NCBI GenBank assembly: GCA_034687125.1
Contig: JAQGBZ010000042.1
Coordinates: forward strand, 186,001-250,000
DNA from: Neelides folsomi
Taxonomy: Eukaryota; Arthropoda; Collembola; Neelipleona; Neelidae
Length of the DNA stretch: 64,000 nt
Direction of reading: 5' to 3'
Made by a program: the position numbers and the translations under genes. The notes under the pieces are model-generated. The model was not told the origin of the DNA and ran no database searches. It saw only the letters and a list, made by a program, of their open reading frames with translations. Position 1 is the first letter of the stretch. Each line of letters begins with the position of its first letter. Shown piece by piece: positions 14,201-26,094 of the stretch.

Positions 14201-17200
14201 AAGAATTCCCTTATTGCCTCATAATTCAAACTTTTAACTATCGCCAGGTGGAATGAATGAATAATTTGAATCTCCAGTTCTTTCTAAAATCTTTTAATTA
14301 TATGAACCATATCACCACTTATCTTTTATGTCTCCCCTGAGCTACGTTAAATCAAATATCTCATAGGAGGATCTTAATATCGCATAATTCTTCTTATGAG
14401 ATTCATGATTCATCCAATTGGCGATTTCCTGTTAAATCCAACTTTTTTCTTGCTACTTAATTACAAATTGTAATTGTAAAACCACTGAATAAAGTTACAT
14501 GACCTTTGTTTCATATCAAGAATTTGTGAATCTGATTGTGAGGTTCAAAATTAAGAACTTGAAATTAAAATAGTCTAGCGGTACTCATTCCAACCTTGCC
14601 TTGACTCTTATATACCATTGCACTTTGTGGTTATTAGGAGTGTTGCGGAGAGGAAGATCGTAAAAAGTTGACAGAGACAACACGAACCTGTTATATGAGG
14701 GTAGGTGAGAAGAGATGAGTGACCTTTTCTGGATCCTGGAGAAACGCCTTGTTCCGCAACTGGAGAATGGAGGCTTCGCGTTTTCGAACTCGACTGGGGC
14801 TGATTTGAGTCGGAGTTGTGGAGTTTCTCTCTCTCCTTCGACCCGACCTCCACCAGATACTCAAACTCACACTCGGGCCAAACTCCCCCCGACTCGCATG
14901 CGTTGGGGAGGAAAAGTGGGAGAGGAGCGAGAGCGATATACTTTACGTTCCCTATAATTCACCTTCAGGCTCCTCGTATATCACTATCAAACCTTATCAA
15001 ATAATATTCGTGATCCGTGAGGAAGGGACGCTGACTCGATCTCTATATTATGATCAGAAGAATATATAAGAATTCTGTATATATTTCTCGTATATCCCGA
15101 CTCGCACAAGTACAAGTACTGTATTTATGTGAGCTGATATGGAAATATCTGTATTTTGCAAATCTGATCCCAATTGGGGGCTTCAATCACTCTCGGCCCA
15201 GATAGATATGTTTATGGAGGACTGGACAGACTTTGTGTGTTGTTGACTGACGCTCTCCTGATATTTGATCTTCTTTTCTGCCTCGCCACGTGTGGGTGAA
15301 TGAGGAGGAGAGGAGGAGGAAGATGAGGAAAGGTGTGTAGATCCTCAATTGGATCTCTCCCTTCCTTTTACATGACAAAGCATAGTGGAGTCCGTCAGGT
15401 TAATTCTTTGATTCTACAATCTCTTGATGCTACTTGAGAAGGAAAAACCAACACACAACCCCTTCTTGGACCGAGGAGTGTGGGATTAAATTCTTGTATA
15501 AAATTCTTCATAAGATTCTACCGTGAGGAGTTGGAGCTTTCTATAATGCTTTATCTCTTCCTTCAATTCCACAGGCACGCATAAAGGACCATGAGCTTCA
15601 TAAGGAGTTTAAAGGGGCATTCATTCCATTTCCCTTTCGACGCCACCAACGCATGGGACATGGATGAAGAAGGGTTTTATCTACGCAAGGAGTTTTGACT
15701 TTTGCAAACTTGAGAGCTCCTTCTTTTCTCCTATTCATTCTCGTCGAGGCAGAGAAGTGTAAACTGCTTTTGTTTGACTTCTAAAGCCTTTTCCGCAATT
15801 CACGCAGTTTGTTCAAAGAGTTAAATTTTCAAAATATTAAATTCCAACTTCCGAACCGCCGATGGTAAATGATGGGACAAAAAACAATGAGTAGAGAAAT
15901 AGTAAGAGAAATTCCATATGATAGCCGATTATGATTTTATATTCCCGCACCCTTTATTTGCATAATATCATTTCGGTCTCATTATCTCCATTATTACCCT
16001 ATATTTAATTGAATTTGATAAACACCTCGCTACTTATATGGGTTCTGTATATATTTAATTTCTAGCCCTAGTTCTAATCCAGTTTTTGTTCTGACACTAT
16101 TTGCATTTATTTTATCTTCAGGGTTTCCGCTTTGGAATCCCGAAACGAAAAGGGGAATGGACTTGGTTGGAATACATTGAAACCCAGTGCGTACTGTGCG
16201 TAGTCAGTAATTATCAAAGTCTATGCAATGAAGAGCTCCGCCAGCCAAACGCACACCGCAAAGTTCAACCACTGTGGCAAATAAATACCGAATTTTAACT
16301 CTCTTTTTATCTCCCATCTTCTGAGAACGGATTCTGTGGAGAGGAAGAAACTCCGAAGGGAAAAAACCAAACATGCGAAGGATTTCTAATCAATCTCCGG
16401 CTCCAATTACATCAAAATTCATCAGCCGCAGAAAAATGAAAAAGATCAATCTTGGTTCATTGCAAATCATACAAGTTGAATCATTTTTCAAACCAATTTC
16501 CTCCTCTGTGGTTATTACGTTAAGATAACAGGGTGGATATTTAAATTGGTTTAGGAGATCCTTTGGCAATTTGTATAATATTACCCAGACCCAGAGACTC
16601 ATTTCCTTCTGTTATGAATTTTTTCTCGTGTTGCCTGCATTATTGCATCAGTCCTCCTGTGGGCTGCAGGTAATAAAGTCTAATACACGCTTGTTATATG
16701 GAATATTCCCATATGTAAGATTTATATAACTACTTCATTTATATAAAAGTTAAATAAGGTGTGCGTTGAGGTATACATTTATGCATTCAAACTCGGAAGA
16801 AAAACACAATTGAATTTATTACCAACCACTGTGCTAAAATGAATTCATGAATGTTTGAGTGTTTTTATTTTCACGCGGCTCCCACTTTTTAAATAGAGCA
16901 GTGATGAGAGACGTGTGAATAATAAATGTAGCCATTAAACTCTCGTGTTCAAATATAAAATGCTTGAAAATGGATAGGTAGCACTTTGTAAATAAATATT
17001 TTAGATAGAAATTTATGGTTGTATAAATAATAAAAGCTCTCATACAATTTAAAGTCAATAAGAGATATTAAAAATTTTAAAAGATTCCAATATATCTTTT
17101 TCTATGTTCTTACATAGACAGTAAGGATTTTTTTAAGCTTATAACACCGCCTGGTAATGATTAGTCGGCATAAGTTTTATTTTATAACTAAAAGTTATGT

Positions 17201-18858
17201 AGTCCAATTGAGCCCATTAATTCGGCCGTCACAATATTTAAGTTATAAGGAGAAAAAATGAGGGCTTTGAAGAGGAAAGGAAGCACGTGTGACCAATTAA
17301 AGGCCTATTATTCATACATTCATGTAACACAAAACTTACAAACCTTATATAACTTGAATTTTATCAAAATAATCCTCTTTGCTATTTTAAGTAATATACC
17401 AATATTACGATACATAGGAAATATACAATATAAGTAAATGGCCTCTTTATTAACATCTTGTGCTACACAGAAGGTGATGCTTTTCCATGCTAAAACATTC
17501 ACTTTATAATTCTTTTACATCCACTTAAACATGAATTTTTACAAGGATTGGGCTTTTGATTAAACGAGCGAGAGATGAGAAGGCAGTGGAGTGGGATGAG
17601 AAAATTCCGTGGTTTGAAAGAAAACAGACTTTATATCAAATTTCATATACGAGCCAGGGCCAACAGATGATGGTTCATATATCCGAACAATTACTAAATA
17701 CATTATGATGACGATGGTGGGAGTTGATAAAGAACACAATTTTCTGTTTCTGCTTCTTTCTGGATGGGAAAGCAGGAGGGAAATGAACCCTTTTCTCAAC
17801 CAAAACTTCAACCGCGTTGGAAAATTCTTCTCCATTTTCAACGTCTTATTTTCGAGTTAAGACCATATAATAAAAATATCAAGTTTTAACCATTTGGCAA
17901 TTAACAAGCATTAAGAAAGTTAATACTGGAAGTAATGGTTTTATATACCCCCATAAATACTATACTGACTTACGCAGTGATACAATCATACAATGTTCTA
18001 GAGTTGATATTCTCCAATATAATAAATGTTTTACTAAATACAGATTACAATATCATACGTACGTACGCAGTATTTAATGTAATGTTAATATGCATAATGC
18101 ATTATTCGTATCTTATTAAATGCTTATTAGCGCTATTAGCATAATTCTATTAAAATTGAAATTATAATTTGACAACGAAAATTAAAGTTGTCAAAAATGA
18201 AAAGAACCCCCTAACCTTCGCTCAATTTGTTCAATCCCAAGCTCTCATGAGTTGTCAACTCATTTAATTGTTCGTTTGGTTAATCGGCTTTCCAAGCTTA
18301 CAAGACGTACAGGTAATATCATAAGGCACTTATCCCAAATAAGTCCATTATTAATTCCAGGTACATTCGGAGCATAAGGAGTTGGATGTTTATGTAAATG
18401 CTTAGTAAGAGATGCTGTCCCGAAAGCCATTAATCCTTTTTTGTCATATTGCCATCCACTTTGCATACCAAAGGAGATGGAAGTCAAGTTATGCAAGGAA
18501 GAATGAAAATTTGTAAATGTCTCCCTTTATAAACACGGCTAAATTGTCAAATTCCAACGACAGGGAGAATAAAAGAGAGGTTCTTGAAAGTGGCAATTAT
18601 ACAAGCGAAACTTCATGAGAGTGTCATTCCCCACAATGGTAGGAACTTTGCAAAGACAAAGACATGTTACTGTTAACCTGAACAACTTCAACGCCTTGAA
18701 GTTTAAGATGCTCCAAGGGGTGTCGCGAAGCTTCTTACCCAAATAAACACAACACACATATTATTTATATATCATCTTGTGTTCCACAGTAGTAGTATAG
18801 GAAGCGTTAATTGGAAAAACCTTTTGTCTCCGGAAACACTCTGGAGCCTTCCACTCAC
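11267..18858. other. Long non-coding stretch with one GC-rich island and scattered splice-like sites
   Basis: No gene is supportable. The part most worth attention is 14715-14957, a GC- and CpG-richer island open in several frames. Its minus strand reads through about 115 codons without an ATG, including a KLHNSDSNQPQSSSKTRSLH-like hydrophilic part. At 16101-16298 a strong acceptor (tttattttatcttcag) is followed by 58 open plus-strand codons with no donor. A 15-base word, ttccgtggtttgaaa, occurs near 14129 and again near 17607, with a near copy (ttccatggtttgaaa) at 42429. Confidence 0.5.
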
Positions 18859-19008
18859 AAGACCATCATAAAAAATAGGTAATGCTGCCTTTAACCCTAT
18901 TCCCATAAAATGAGCAAAATCCGCCTGCTTGTTAGCGACCGTTCCTCGCAAACGGTTATTGCATCCAATAAAGAACCCTCCTTGGGCATTCACATGAACG
19001 ATGACATT
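18859..19008 (-). CDS. Orphan internal exon candidate, unknown product
   Basis: This minus-strand segment is bounded by a good acceptor (ttttcatcatttcag) and a strong donor (GTGAGTGG). It encodes exactly 50 codons in phase 0, beginning NVIVHVNAQGGFFIG and ending ALPIFYDGL. The phase does not match the donor of the upstream first exon at 21523, so if both belong to one gene at least one more exon is needed. Further downstream on the same strand (18300-18757) are other protein-like but unjoined frames. One contains VPTIVGNDTLMKFRLYNCHF. Another contains GLMAFGTASLTKHLHKHPTP and PNVPGINNGLIWDKCLMILP before a possible GTACGT donor. I could not identify the family. A decayed gene is also possible. 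Confidence 0.35.
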
Positions 19009-19792
19009 CTGAAATGATGAAAACAGGTTGGTTTATTCACGTCGTTCCCCATCAAAAATGTCAAGTTTTATCGGCCCATTTATTTGGAGTAATGTCTTCA
19101 TTGATTCAAACTCTTCCAATCATCATCACAAGTCATCACCACATTATATAACTAAACGAATATGAAAAATGCAGTAAACGATGTTTCTAGTAATTAAAAA
19201 AACGCTCAATGTAAGTATACGTTAGAAGTTAATACGGGGTTATGCTATATAATACAGCAAAGGAATGGACGTAACAATTTATAAACAAATAAAAACAATT
19301 TATTGCAACATAACAATAACACATCAGCAAAGACAAACAAAGGCAAAGTATACAATTTAAGCAATGTGTTCCGGAAGCTTTTATCGATATATCGTAAAAT
19401 GAAATATAAAAACAGTATTTTAATCCCCGATTAAATTAAAAGTTTGATAAAACCAATGTAAACATCAAATCCTGGTAAATTCCTGTTTTGTTTTGCGAAT
19501 TATTTAGCTCTGTTTACACATTTAAGTAAAAAAAAAGAGGATTTAAGGCATGTAAGTTGATATCACAGAGAAAATCTTAATTAAAGAGTTCCAAGTCATC
19601 AACCTTTGGGTTTCATGCACGATTTAACTATTACTAGGTATATGGCTTTTTTACTGCTGGGTGTAATCTAATATAATCTCGAATTGTAATCATCGTGATC
19701 AGGAGATATCAACCACGTATCTAATATAAATAAATTAGGTATACCATAGTTTATGTAACTTTAGATTTCCACTTTATAAGTAAATGCAGATA

Positions 19793-20072
19793 CGAGGGCT
19801 GAGTTTAATCAACTTATACCCCCGGAGTATTAGCCCCCCTGCTAAACATAGGAAGCTAGTCACAATTTATTTTTGTTAACTATAATATGAAGAAAATTCA
19901 CCAAAATTTTGCTGGTTCTAACTATCTCAGGTCGGACGTGGCAACCGATTTTGTGACTTTGCGCTAAATAGGCGCTTTGCGCTAAATAAATGCACAGGAT
20001 GTGAAATGGAAAGATACATTTTTCAACACAGCGGCATCATAGGAGAAACGCCCAATGCTTAATTTCCTATAC
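19793..20072 (+). repeat. Left 280-bp terminal inverted repeat of the Tigger-like element
   Basis: It begins CGAGGGCTGAGTTTAATC directly after the TA target site and is the reverse complement of 21096-21375 over its whole length. Inside it the word gcgctaaata occurs twice within about 20 bases (tgcgctaaataggcgctttgcgctaaata is split by a short spacer). This makes a small internal direct repeat that could serve as a transposase-binding site. Confidence 0.95.
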
Positions 20073-20285
20073 TTCCACTTCCACAATCCTTCCACCTCTC
20101 TCAAATTATCCTTCAGCTCATTTTAAACGTGTCCTGAGTATCGAGTGAAACTAATTTTAATTGCTGATTTGTTTAACGAACTAAAAATTACGCAAGAAAA
20201 TATGGGCTTATAATTGAGAATTAAATTTTCATGGCCCAATTTAATTATAATGTATCTTTATTTGTTAAATTTTAATCCCAACCAT

Positions 20286-21113
20286 TTAATCATCTCCATT
20301 GTTGTCATTCTCATCGTCTTCAATTTCAATGTTATTCACATTGGGATTTGAAGGGCCTGGTTGATTGAGAATTTCTTTATCGATATCACTAGCTCCACTT
20401 GGATCTTCATCATATGATTGAATTCCAGCTTTTTTAAATCCGTTTTTTATTGCTGAAACTGGAACTTCTATCCATGCTTTAACAATCCACTTACAAATAT
20501 CGGAAAAACTTGCCTTTCTCCTCCTTTCGTGAATGGTGCAGATTCTTCATTTAGCATCCAATCATCCCATTGCGCCCTCAGTTTGTCTTTAAGACTCTTA
20601 TTCACCGAAATGTCTAGTGCTTGAAGAAATTTGGTCATACCGCCGGGAATTACTGCAAGTTGAGTAAAGTCTTGAACCATTTTTTTTACTTCTAATCATA
20701 AATAAGCAAATATTCATTTTTTGATGGTATACTGAAGAAGAAATGATTTTGTTTAGCCCAAAAATTTTTCATCCAGTCATTCATTAATTCTGAATTCATC
20801 CAACCTTTTTCATTTACCCAACAAGAATATTTGAAGAAAAATCATTTGTCATTCTTTTGAAAATTACCATTGGAATAAGCTTTTCACCATAAGCAGACAC
20901 TCCCAGAACAATCGTAAAGTTACTTCTTTCAGCTCCTGTAGTTACAATGTGAACGTCTTCTGCTCCTTTCTCGTTCAATGTTCGATTTCCTACGATATCA
21001 AAGGCACAAGGAACTTCGTCCATATTAACAATATTTTCCATCTTCACATTTCGAGGTATATGAATGCGAGGGCGGCTAGCATGCGGAGGATTAGGGTATA
21101 GGAAATTAAGCAT
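20286..21113 (-). pseudogene. Broken pogo/Tigger transposase (DDE catalytic domain and C-terminus)
   Basis: Reading leftwards, the first block contains NMDEVPCAFDIVGNRTLNEK, then GAEDVHIVTTGAERSNFTIV and PMVIFKR. This is the first half of the Tigger DDE domain, with the first catalytic Asp in NMDE. A one-base frame change near 20817 separates it from NEKGWMNSELMNDWMKNFW. The strand holding the second Asp reads LLIYD and is followed by a stop, and the usual SFRGH-type segment after it is missing. A third block holds QLAVIPGGMTKFLQALDISV with the third Asp, then NKSLKDKLRAQWDDWM. It reads on to WIVKAWIEVPVSAIKNGFKK and an acidic tail ending at a TAA at 20286. The CENP-B-like N-terminal DNA-binding domain is absent. 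This copy cannot encode an active enzyme. Confidence 0.9.
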
Positions 21114-21375
21114 TGGGCGTTTCTCCTATGATGCCGCTGTGTTGAAAAATGTATCTTTCCATTTCACATCCTGTGCATTTATTTAGCGCAAAGCGCCTAT
21201 TTAGCGCAAAGTCACAAAATCGGTTGCCACGTCCGACCTGAGATAGTTAGAACCAGCAAAATTTTGGTGAATTTTCTTCATATTATAGTTAACAAAAATA
21301 AATTGTGACTAGCTTCCTATGTTTAGCAGGGGGGCTAATACTCCGGGGGTATAAGTTGATTAAACTCAGCCCTCG
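21096..21375 (-). repeat. Right 280-bp terminal inverted repeat of the Tigger-like element
   Basis: It is the reverse complement of the left repeat with no mismatch that I could find. It ends in CAGCCCTCG before the TA target duplication. Its inner end runs into the surviving transposase frame (the codons for LNFLYPNP straddle the border), so the inverted repeat has absorbed or replaced the upstream coding part of the ancestral element. Confidence 0.95.
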
Positions 21376-21522
21376 TATAATCAATAGTAGCGTGTAGAGT
21401 AGGTATGCACTTTTGGTATATTTCTTATACATGAGTTGAGTTGATTAAAGTGAGGAATTCCATGAAAGCATTGGAAAGGTTGATTCATTTCAATGTGTCA
21501 TCAGTTGGAAAGTTTTTCTTAC

Positions 21523-21905
21523 CTTCTATGGATCCGTCGTTCTTTCCATGCTTGGAAATCCGGTGACTCGTGGAAATCGTACTCATCCATGCTTTTCCGG
21601 GAGGAAGATCCTTTGAAGAAATGAATTGGACTTCCAATTGACAGGAAACTCGGTCTTTTGTGCTTAAGGAGACTCTCACGATGGACCTTATTGCCAGAAC
21701 TCGGCTCGGTCTTGGTCGGAGAGAGATGAATGCTCGGTAACGTGGCTCTCCTGGGCCCATTCCCGATAATTCCCTCATCCGGGTTCTGCCGGCCCAAAGC
21801 GAATTTGGTCATTGCGAGGGGAAGGATGAGAACAGCTTCACTCCCTCGACGACTTTCTTTCCCCTCCATGGATTCACGTTCAGTGGTTTCCCGCACCGTT
21901 TCCAT
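21523..21905 (-). CDS. Ser/Arg-rich protein, probable first coding exon (partial gene)
   Basis: An ATG at 21905 (AAAATGG context, in-frame TGA upstream) opens 127 codons on the minus strand. They run into a consensus donor, AGAAG|GTAAGAA, in phase 2, so this looks like a genuine first coding exon. The product is charged and Ser-rich, starting METVRETTERESMEGKE. It has basophilic phosphorylation-like sites (PRRATLPSI, KHKRPSFLSIGS, SSRKSMDEY) and ends near ESPDFQAWKERRIHR. No membrane segment, signal peptide or known domain is visible. The next exon would lie to the left but was not found with matching phase. The style resembles the exon at 3286-4095, and both may be alternative N-termini of one large gene, which is inference. 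The gene family is not recognised. Confidence 0.6.
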
Positions 21906-24466
21906 TTTATAAGGATTTCACTCAAAGTTAATTTAGAACCAACTTGAACCAAAGTTCTGGATATCAAAGGAGAATTTTAATCTCGAAATCAAAGGAATCG
22001 GGCACTTGAGGAGTCGAACTTAAACTTAACTCATTGGGTCTTTGAGTTATTCAAATTTTGTTCTTGTGATGAAGTGCATTCAGTCAGAGTCAATGTCAAC
22101 TACTGCACTGGACGTCGAGACATGACACAATAATTGAATAACCTTTTAACATCAAACCTTGTAATTAACGATAAAATAATCAATTTAGAGAGTTTCACTT
22201 TATCACAACTATTTTGAGTTAAAAGATAATGAGAATAATCGAATATTGAGAAATTAGCAAATTGGATATAAAAACTTATATAAAAAACAAACGCGCGTGT
22301 TTTTGCGAAATTTATAAATTGAACACTTTTTGCTCAAAAGAGCAAATTGAAGATTAATTAGTTTTTCCTATGAAGTGTATAATTAGTGTAGGAGAAGTGA
22401 TAAGAACTCCATTATCGAATCACAATTTATTAATATGTAACAAAAAATATTTGCCAATTTATTATTATTCACTTCAACTGATCTCGATCACTAATGGGCG
22501 TTATGGACCATATGGAGGTTCTCAAACGTGGAACTGACATTTGGTAAAGTAAAAAGTGCAAAGAAATGTGACAATAAATAATGTTTTATAATGAGCTCCT
22601 TTGTGATTTATGGACTTGTTGAGAATTGTGTATTTTGTAGTTAACAGAAGTGGGGAAGTGGGAAAAGGACGAATGAAAATTATACGTTCGATATTTTAGC
22701 CAAAGTGTGCTAAGAACTTGACGCACGCCGACCAAACCGTCCATTGCCATTTCCACACAAGGAGGCTCATGAATTAAAAACTAGTTTTAAGCTTATGATC
22801 ATCATAATTTGATAATGATGAATGTGCTTATAAATACATAGTTTGCAAAATCGTCACATCAATATGGCAAATCCGCTCTTTGGCACAATGGGATTCAATG
22901 GAAGGCGGGACGAAGGAAGCTGAAGAGCAATCAAAAGTCAATCCGGCCTTCATACTATCTAAAATACATAATTTAACATATGTAATCATTAAGCAAACAC
23001 CAATAATAAAATTCATACATTGTATCTAGTATCTCATATCCTATTCTTATATATCGTAAATCCCTTCTATCTTACATCACATTATTTAATATTCGAATAT
23101 TCCCAAATGGTCGTTGAATTGAATGACGAATGTTAAAGGAGAGGAAATAAAGTTCAAATTTGATACAAACCGTCTTTGAATGTCATTGGCAAGGAAGTTC
23201 ATCACAGTAACGGAAATCCTCTTGAGGCTCTCCCAATTCAACTTCAGATAGACATGGATTAATGAGGGAGCTCTTTGTGTCAATAACTCATCATAAATAG
23301 TACGAGATATTTGCTATTTTTAAGCTTATGCGCCCATTTAAAAATGATCGTGATCCCACGAGGCTTGTCCATCTTAATTATTTATTTGTCATCCCTGAAG
23401 GTAATTCAATGGAGGGATGTTCAATTCTATTTATCCTTCGTATCATCAACGGGTGGGAATGACAATTGAAGTGGAATTGATCCCCTTGAGGTGAACTTGA
23501 AATGAACCAGCAATGTATTTTAAATGCCAGATAGGAAATCCCAATAATAGAGATGAAAATATGAGATCATCATTCGCACTTTGGCAGATCTTTGGCGAAG
23601 AAGAAGAAGAAGTGAAAAATGATTGTCACCGTTTCTAATGGGCCATGAGGAGTTGGCGGGGAATGTGAGGAAGAAGGCGAAGAGTTTTTGAAATCAAAAG
23701 AATCTCTTTCATTGGCATTTGTCGTCTCATGATTTGTCAATGTCTCATTATCAGTTTTCATTCCGCATGGGGCGAGAATGGGCCGTGTCAATCAAAAACC
23801 CCAAAGGGCGTGCAATCTTACTGAGAGAGTATTTATTATTTTTATTAATGAGGGGCGGGTTATCAGAAATTGTTATGATTTAATAATTACGTATTTTCTA
23901 ACGATTTTAATTATTATTGTGCAATAAGTAAAGCTTGCACTTTCGTTTCACATGCTTCCAATTTAATTGTTATGATAAAGCCTTAAAGATAATTTTGATA
24001 ATGTATAATTAGTAATTTTACAAAGTTTGTATTTTAAACTTCAGAGTTTATTTAAGAATGTTTTACATTGTAATTTTTATTAAAATTAATAAAACGTTTA
24101 ATTTATTAATACTTTAATTCGACATACAACTAAATCACTACTGACCATTAACCCGACATACATAATTTCATTAATTTGAAAAATTAAAAATAATACTAAA
24201 GGCGGTTAATTAATAATAATATCTTTAAAATTCGGTTATATGGGTAGTTAGGTATACAATTTATCTACATCTACACAATAAATAACAAAACTCAATATAA
24301 CAATAAATCGCAAAATTGTTTTTGCTTCCCATCCATGCAATGAATTTAGGATTGAACTATGAACTCACAATGAAGATGAGTTTGATTGGAAAGCATATTG
24401 GTAAAACTATATCGTTCTTTCATCCATTCATCGCTGGCGAAACTCCGAGAGGTCATTTATAAGTTC
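21906..24466. other. Non-coding stretch between the orphan first exon and the FPPS-like pair
   Basis: I see no supportable gene. Minus-strand frames at 22828-22953 and 23086-23283 look mildly protein-like, but their putative splice junction creates a stop and no family is recognisable. From about 23.8 to 24.3 kb the sequence is strongly AT-rich. The promoter of the exon at 21905 should lie in the first few hundred bases, but no clear TATA box was picked out. Confidence 0.5.
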
Positions 24467-25966
24467 TCAAGTGTACAGCGGGGCAGGAAGGAAGAGCCTC
24501 AAGGAACTTTTGCACGAGTTTTCAGGTAACTCATCGATCAACGTCAAAATAGTTTCAAGGGCCGTCTTTTCAAACTCGGCATAGTTCTCTTCAATTCCCA
24601 ACTTGTGAAACACGTTGAAAATCTCACGACGTCCCTCCGGCCCACCACCAGGCTTTCCATAATGTTTCTATTAACACAAGCATGCCATATTACACATTAT
24701 TATAAGGAATTTGACTTCTCTAATTGAACCAAGTCAAAATAGTGTGAAGATAATGTATAATTGTATATATGAAAAAACTCCCACTTACACGAATCGTTTC
24801 CTTTTCAACATTTGAGGCATTTTCGAGGGCAGCAACAATGGGGAATGAAATTCGGCCGAGATCAATATAACGCATTGCAGTTTTTCTATCAATGAAGGAT
24901 TCCTGGAAGTTTTCTCTGATTAGGGAATAAGTGTCGAGTTCCCGAATCAACTTATCAAATTTTTTATTTCTGGATTTATTCGCCTATTGAAGGAATCAAA
25001 AACAATTTTAGAAAATGATTCTACTACTATACTAATATAGTACAGCGCATTTAATGTATAATAGGTTTATAGAAATATCAAAAGCATAAATAACAATTCT
25101 GCCAATAAAAGAATCAAAATTTTTATATAAAACTACTTCAAAATATTGATTTTTCTTACAAGAGTATAAGCGAAGAGGAAGGGAAGAGATGCGTTTGAGT
25201 TTCCAAAATGTTCGAGCCATTCATCAAAACTGAGTCTTGAAAAGTTCTTTGTGAAATAACTCTCATTGGTTATGACATTATCAAATATTTTTCCAGAGAA
25301 TCTTTTCAGATTTGTGTCAATTGAGAGGGAGAGAAGTCGCTCGAACTGGGGTTCCTTTTCAAAATATTCATGCAAAATGAAGGATCCGGCTGCGCTGATG
25401 AGAAGGGGATCACAAAGGATCCGTTGTTTCGTAACTTCATTGTTTTTCTCCATGAAAGCATGCCAAGTTGGTTTCCCCCGTTGTTCTTCAACATCATCGT
25501 TCAAATTGATCAAGAGGTCCGAATAAGCATAGGCCTATAATTTAAAAATTATTTCACATTTGATAAAATGTACACTATTAGGATGATAACAGCTTATTTT
25601 GATCTATTCATAATTATCATTTAAAATAAAATAAAAAGTAATTTGACTTACAAGATCAACGTAAACGCCTAAAATATTCGCCAACCAGATTTCTTTCTTT
25701 GTTGCATTAGGGTTGATTTCGCCAAAAGCCAACGGTGTGAAAATTCCTCTTGACGTCTTTGAATCCAAATGGTAGTTGATCATTTCAATTTGGAGTTCAA
25801 AGACATCTTGTAAATATTCGTAATTGGGATGTCGCCGGAGTTTGGCTTTTACTTCCTGAATGGCTTCAGTGTAAAGGGAGAAAATTGACCTTTCACTCTC
25901 CTTCTGATTGAATATCAAAGTTTGATTTAAACTCAATTTCTCAAAATGAGATAATACTTCAACCAT
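24467..25966 (-). CDS. Farnesyl-diphosphate-synthase-like protein with degenerate aspartate motifs
   Basis: Four exons (25966-25652, 25534-25160, 24983-24789, 24667-24467) join in phase 0 at good GT-AG sites. They give 361 aa, a normal FPPS length. The all-helical FPPS core can be followed throughout: EMINYHLDSKTSRG (residues 61-74, the KxxRG isopentenyl-diphosphate site, K70 and R73), then GVYVDLAYAYSDLL (100-113), then EQRGKPTW (122-129). The C-terminal HYGKPGGGPEG to NYAEFEKTALETIL part matches FPPS too. The metal motifs are not normal. In an ungapped alignment the first DDxxD is INLND (114-118), followed by an acidic DDVEE one helical turn later. The second DDxxD is ENFQE (254-258). Lysines equivalent to human K200 and K266 are replaced by Phe and Arg. 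I infer either a non-catalytic partner subunit or a strongly changed prenyl-diphosphate enzyme. Transcription diverges from the paralog at 26920. A TATA-like box lies about 130 bp upstream, and the acceptor-like ttgtaaacccacag just before the ATG allows a 5'-UTR intron. Confidence 0.9.
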
Positions 25967-26094
25967 TTTGATGCTCTGTGGGTTTACAAAGGTAATAAAA
26001 TAACGACACAATCGATTCCCTACGGTTCAACGAGAGAGAGAGATGGATGATGTTTAAATGTCAAGGCTTTAATAAGCTTCAAGATCCCATCGGC

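Larger units (their letters stand above)
19793..21375 (-). mobile_element. Tigger/pogo-like DNA transposon with long terminal inverted repeats
   Basis: The element is 1,583 bp and is flanked by TA at 19791-19792 and 21376-21377. That is the target duplication of the Tc1/mariner/pogo superfamily. Both ends are 280-bp inverted repeats that I read as identical base for base, which implies a recent insertion or recent homogenisation. The interior encodes minus-strand remnants of a pogo/Tigger DDE transposase. The N-terminal DNA-binding domains are missing and the reading frame is interrupted, so the copy is non-autonomous and would have needed a transposase supplied in trans. The outermost bases (CGAGGGCTGAG) resemble ends seen in some mariner-like elements more than classical Tigger ends. 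It lies between two minus-strand exon candidates and may be intronic. Confidence 0.92.

Noticed and set aside
22828-23283. Two minus-strand frames that might be exons of one gene
   Set aside because: The only visible junction between them creates an immediate stop, the donor (GTTTGT) is weak, and no family is recognisable.
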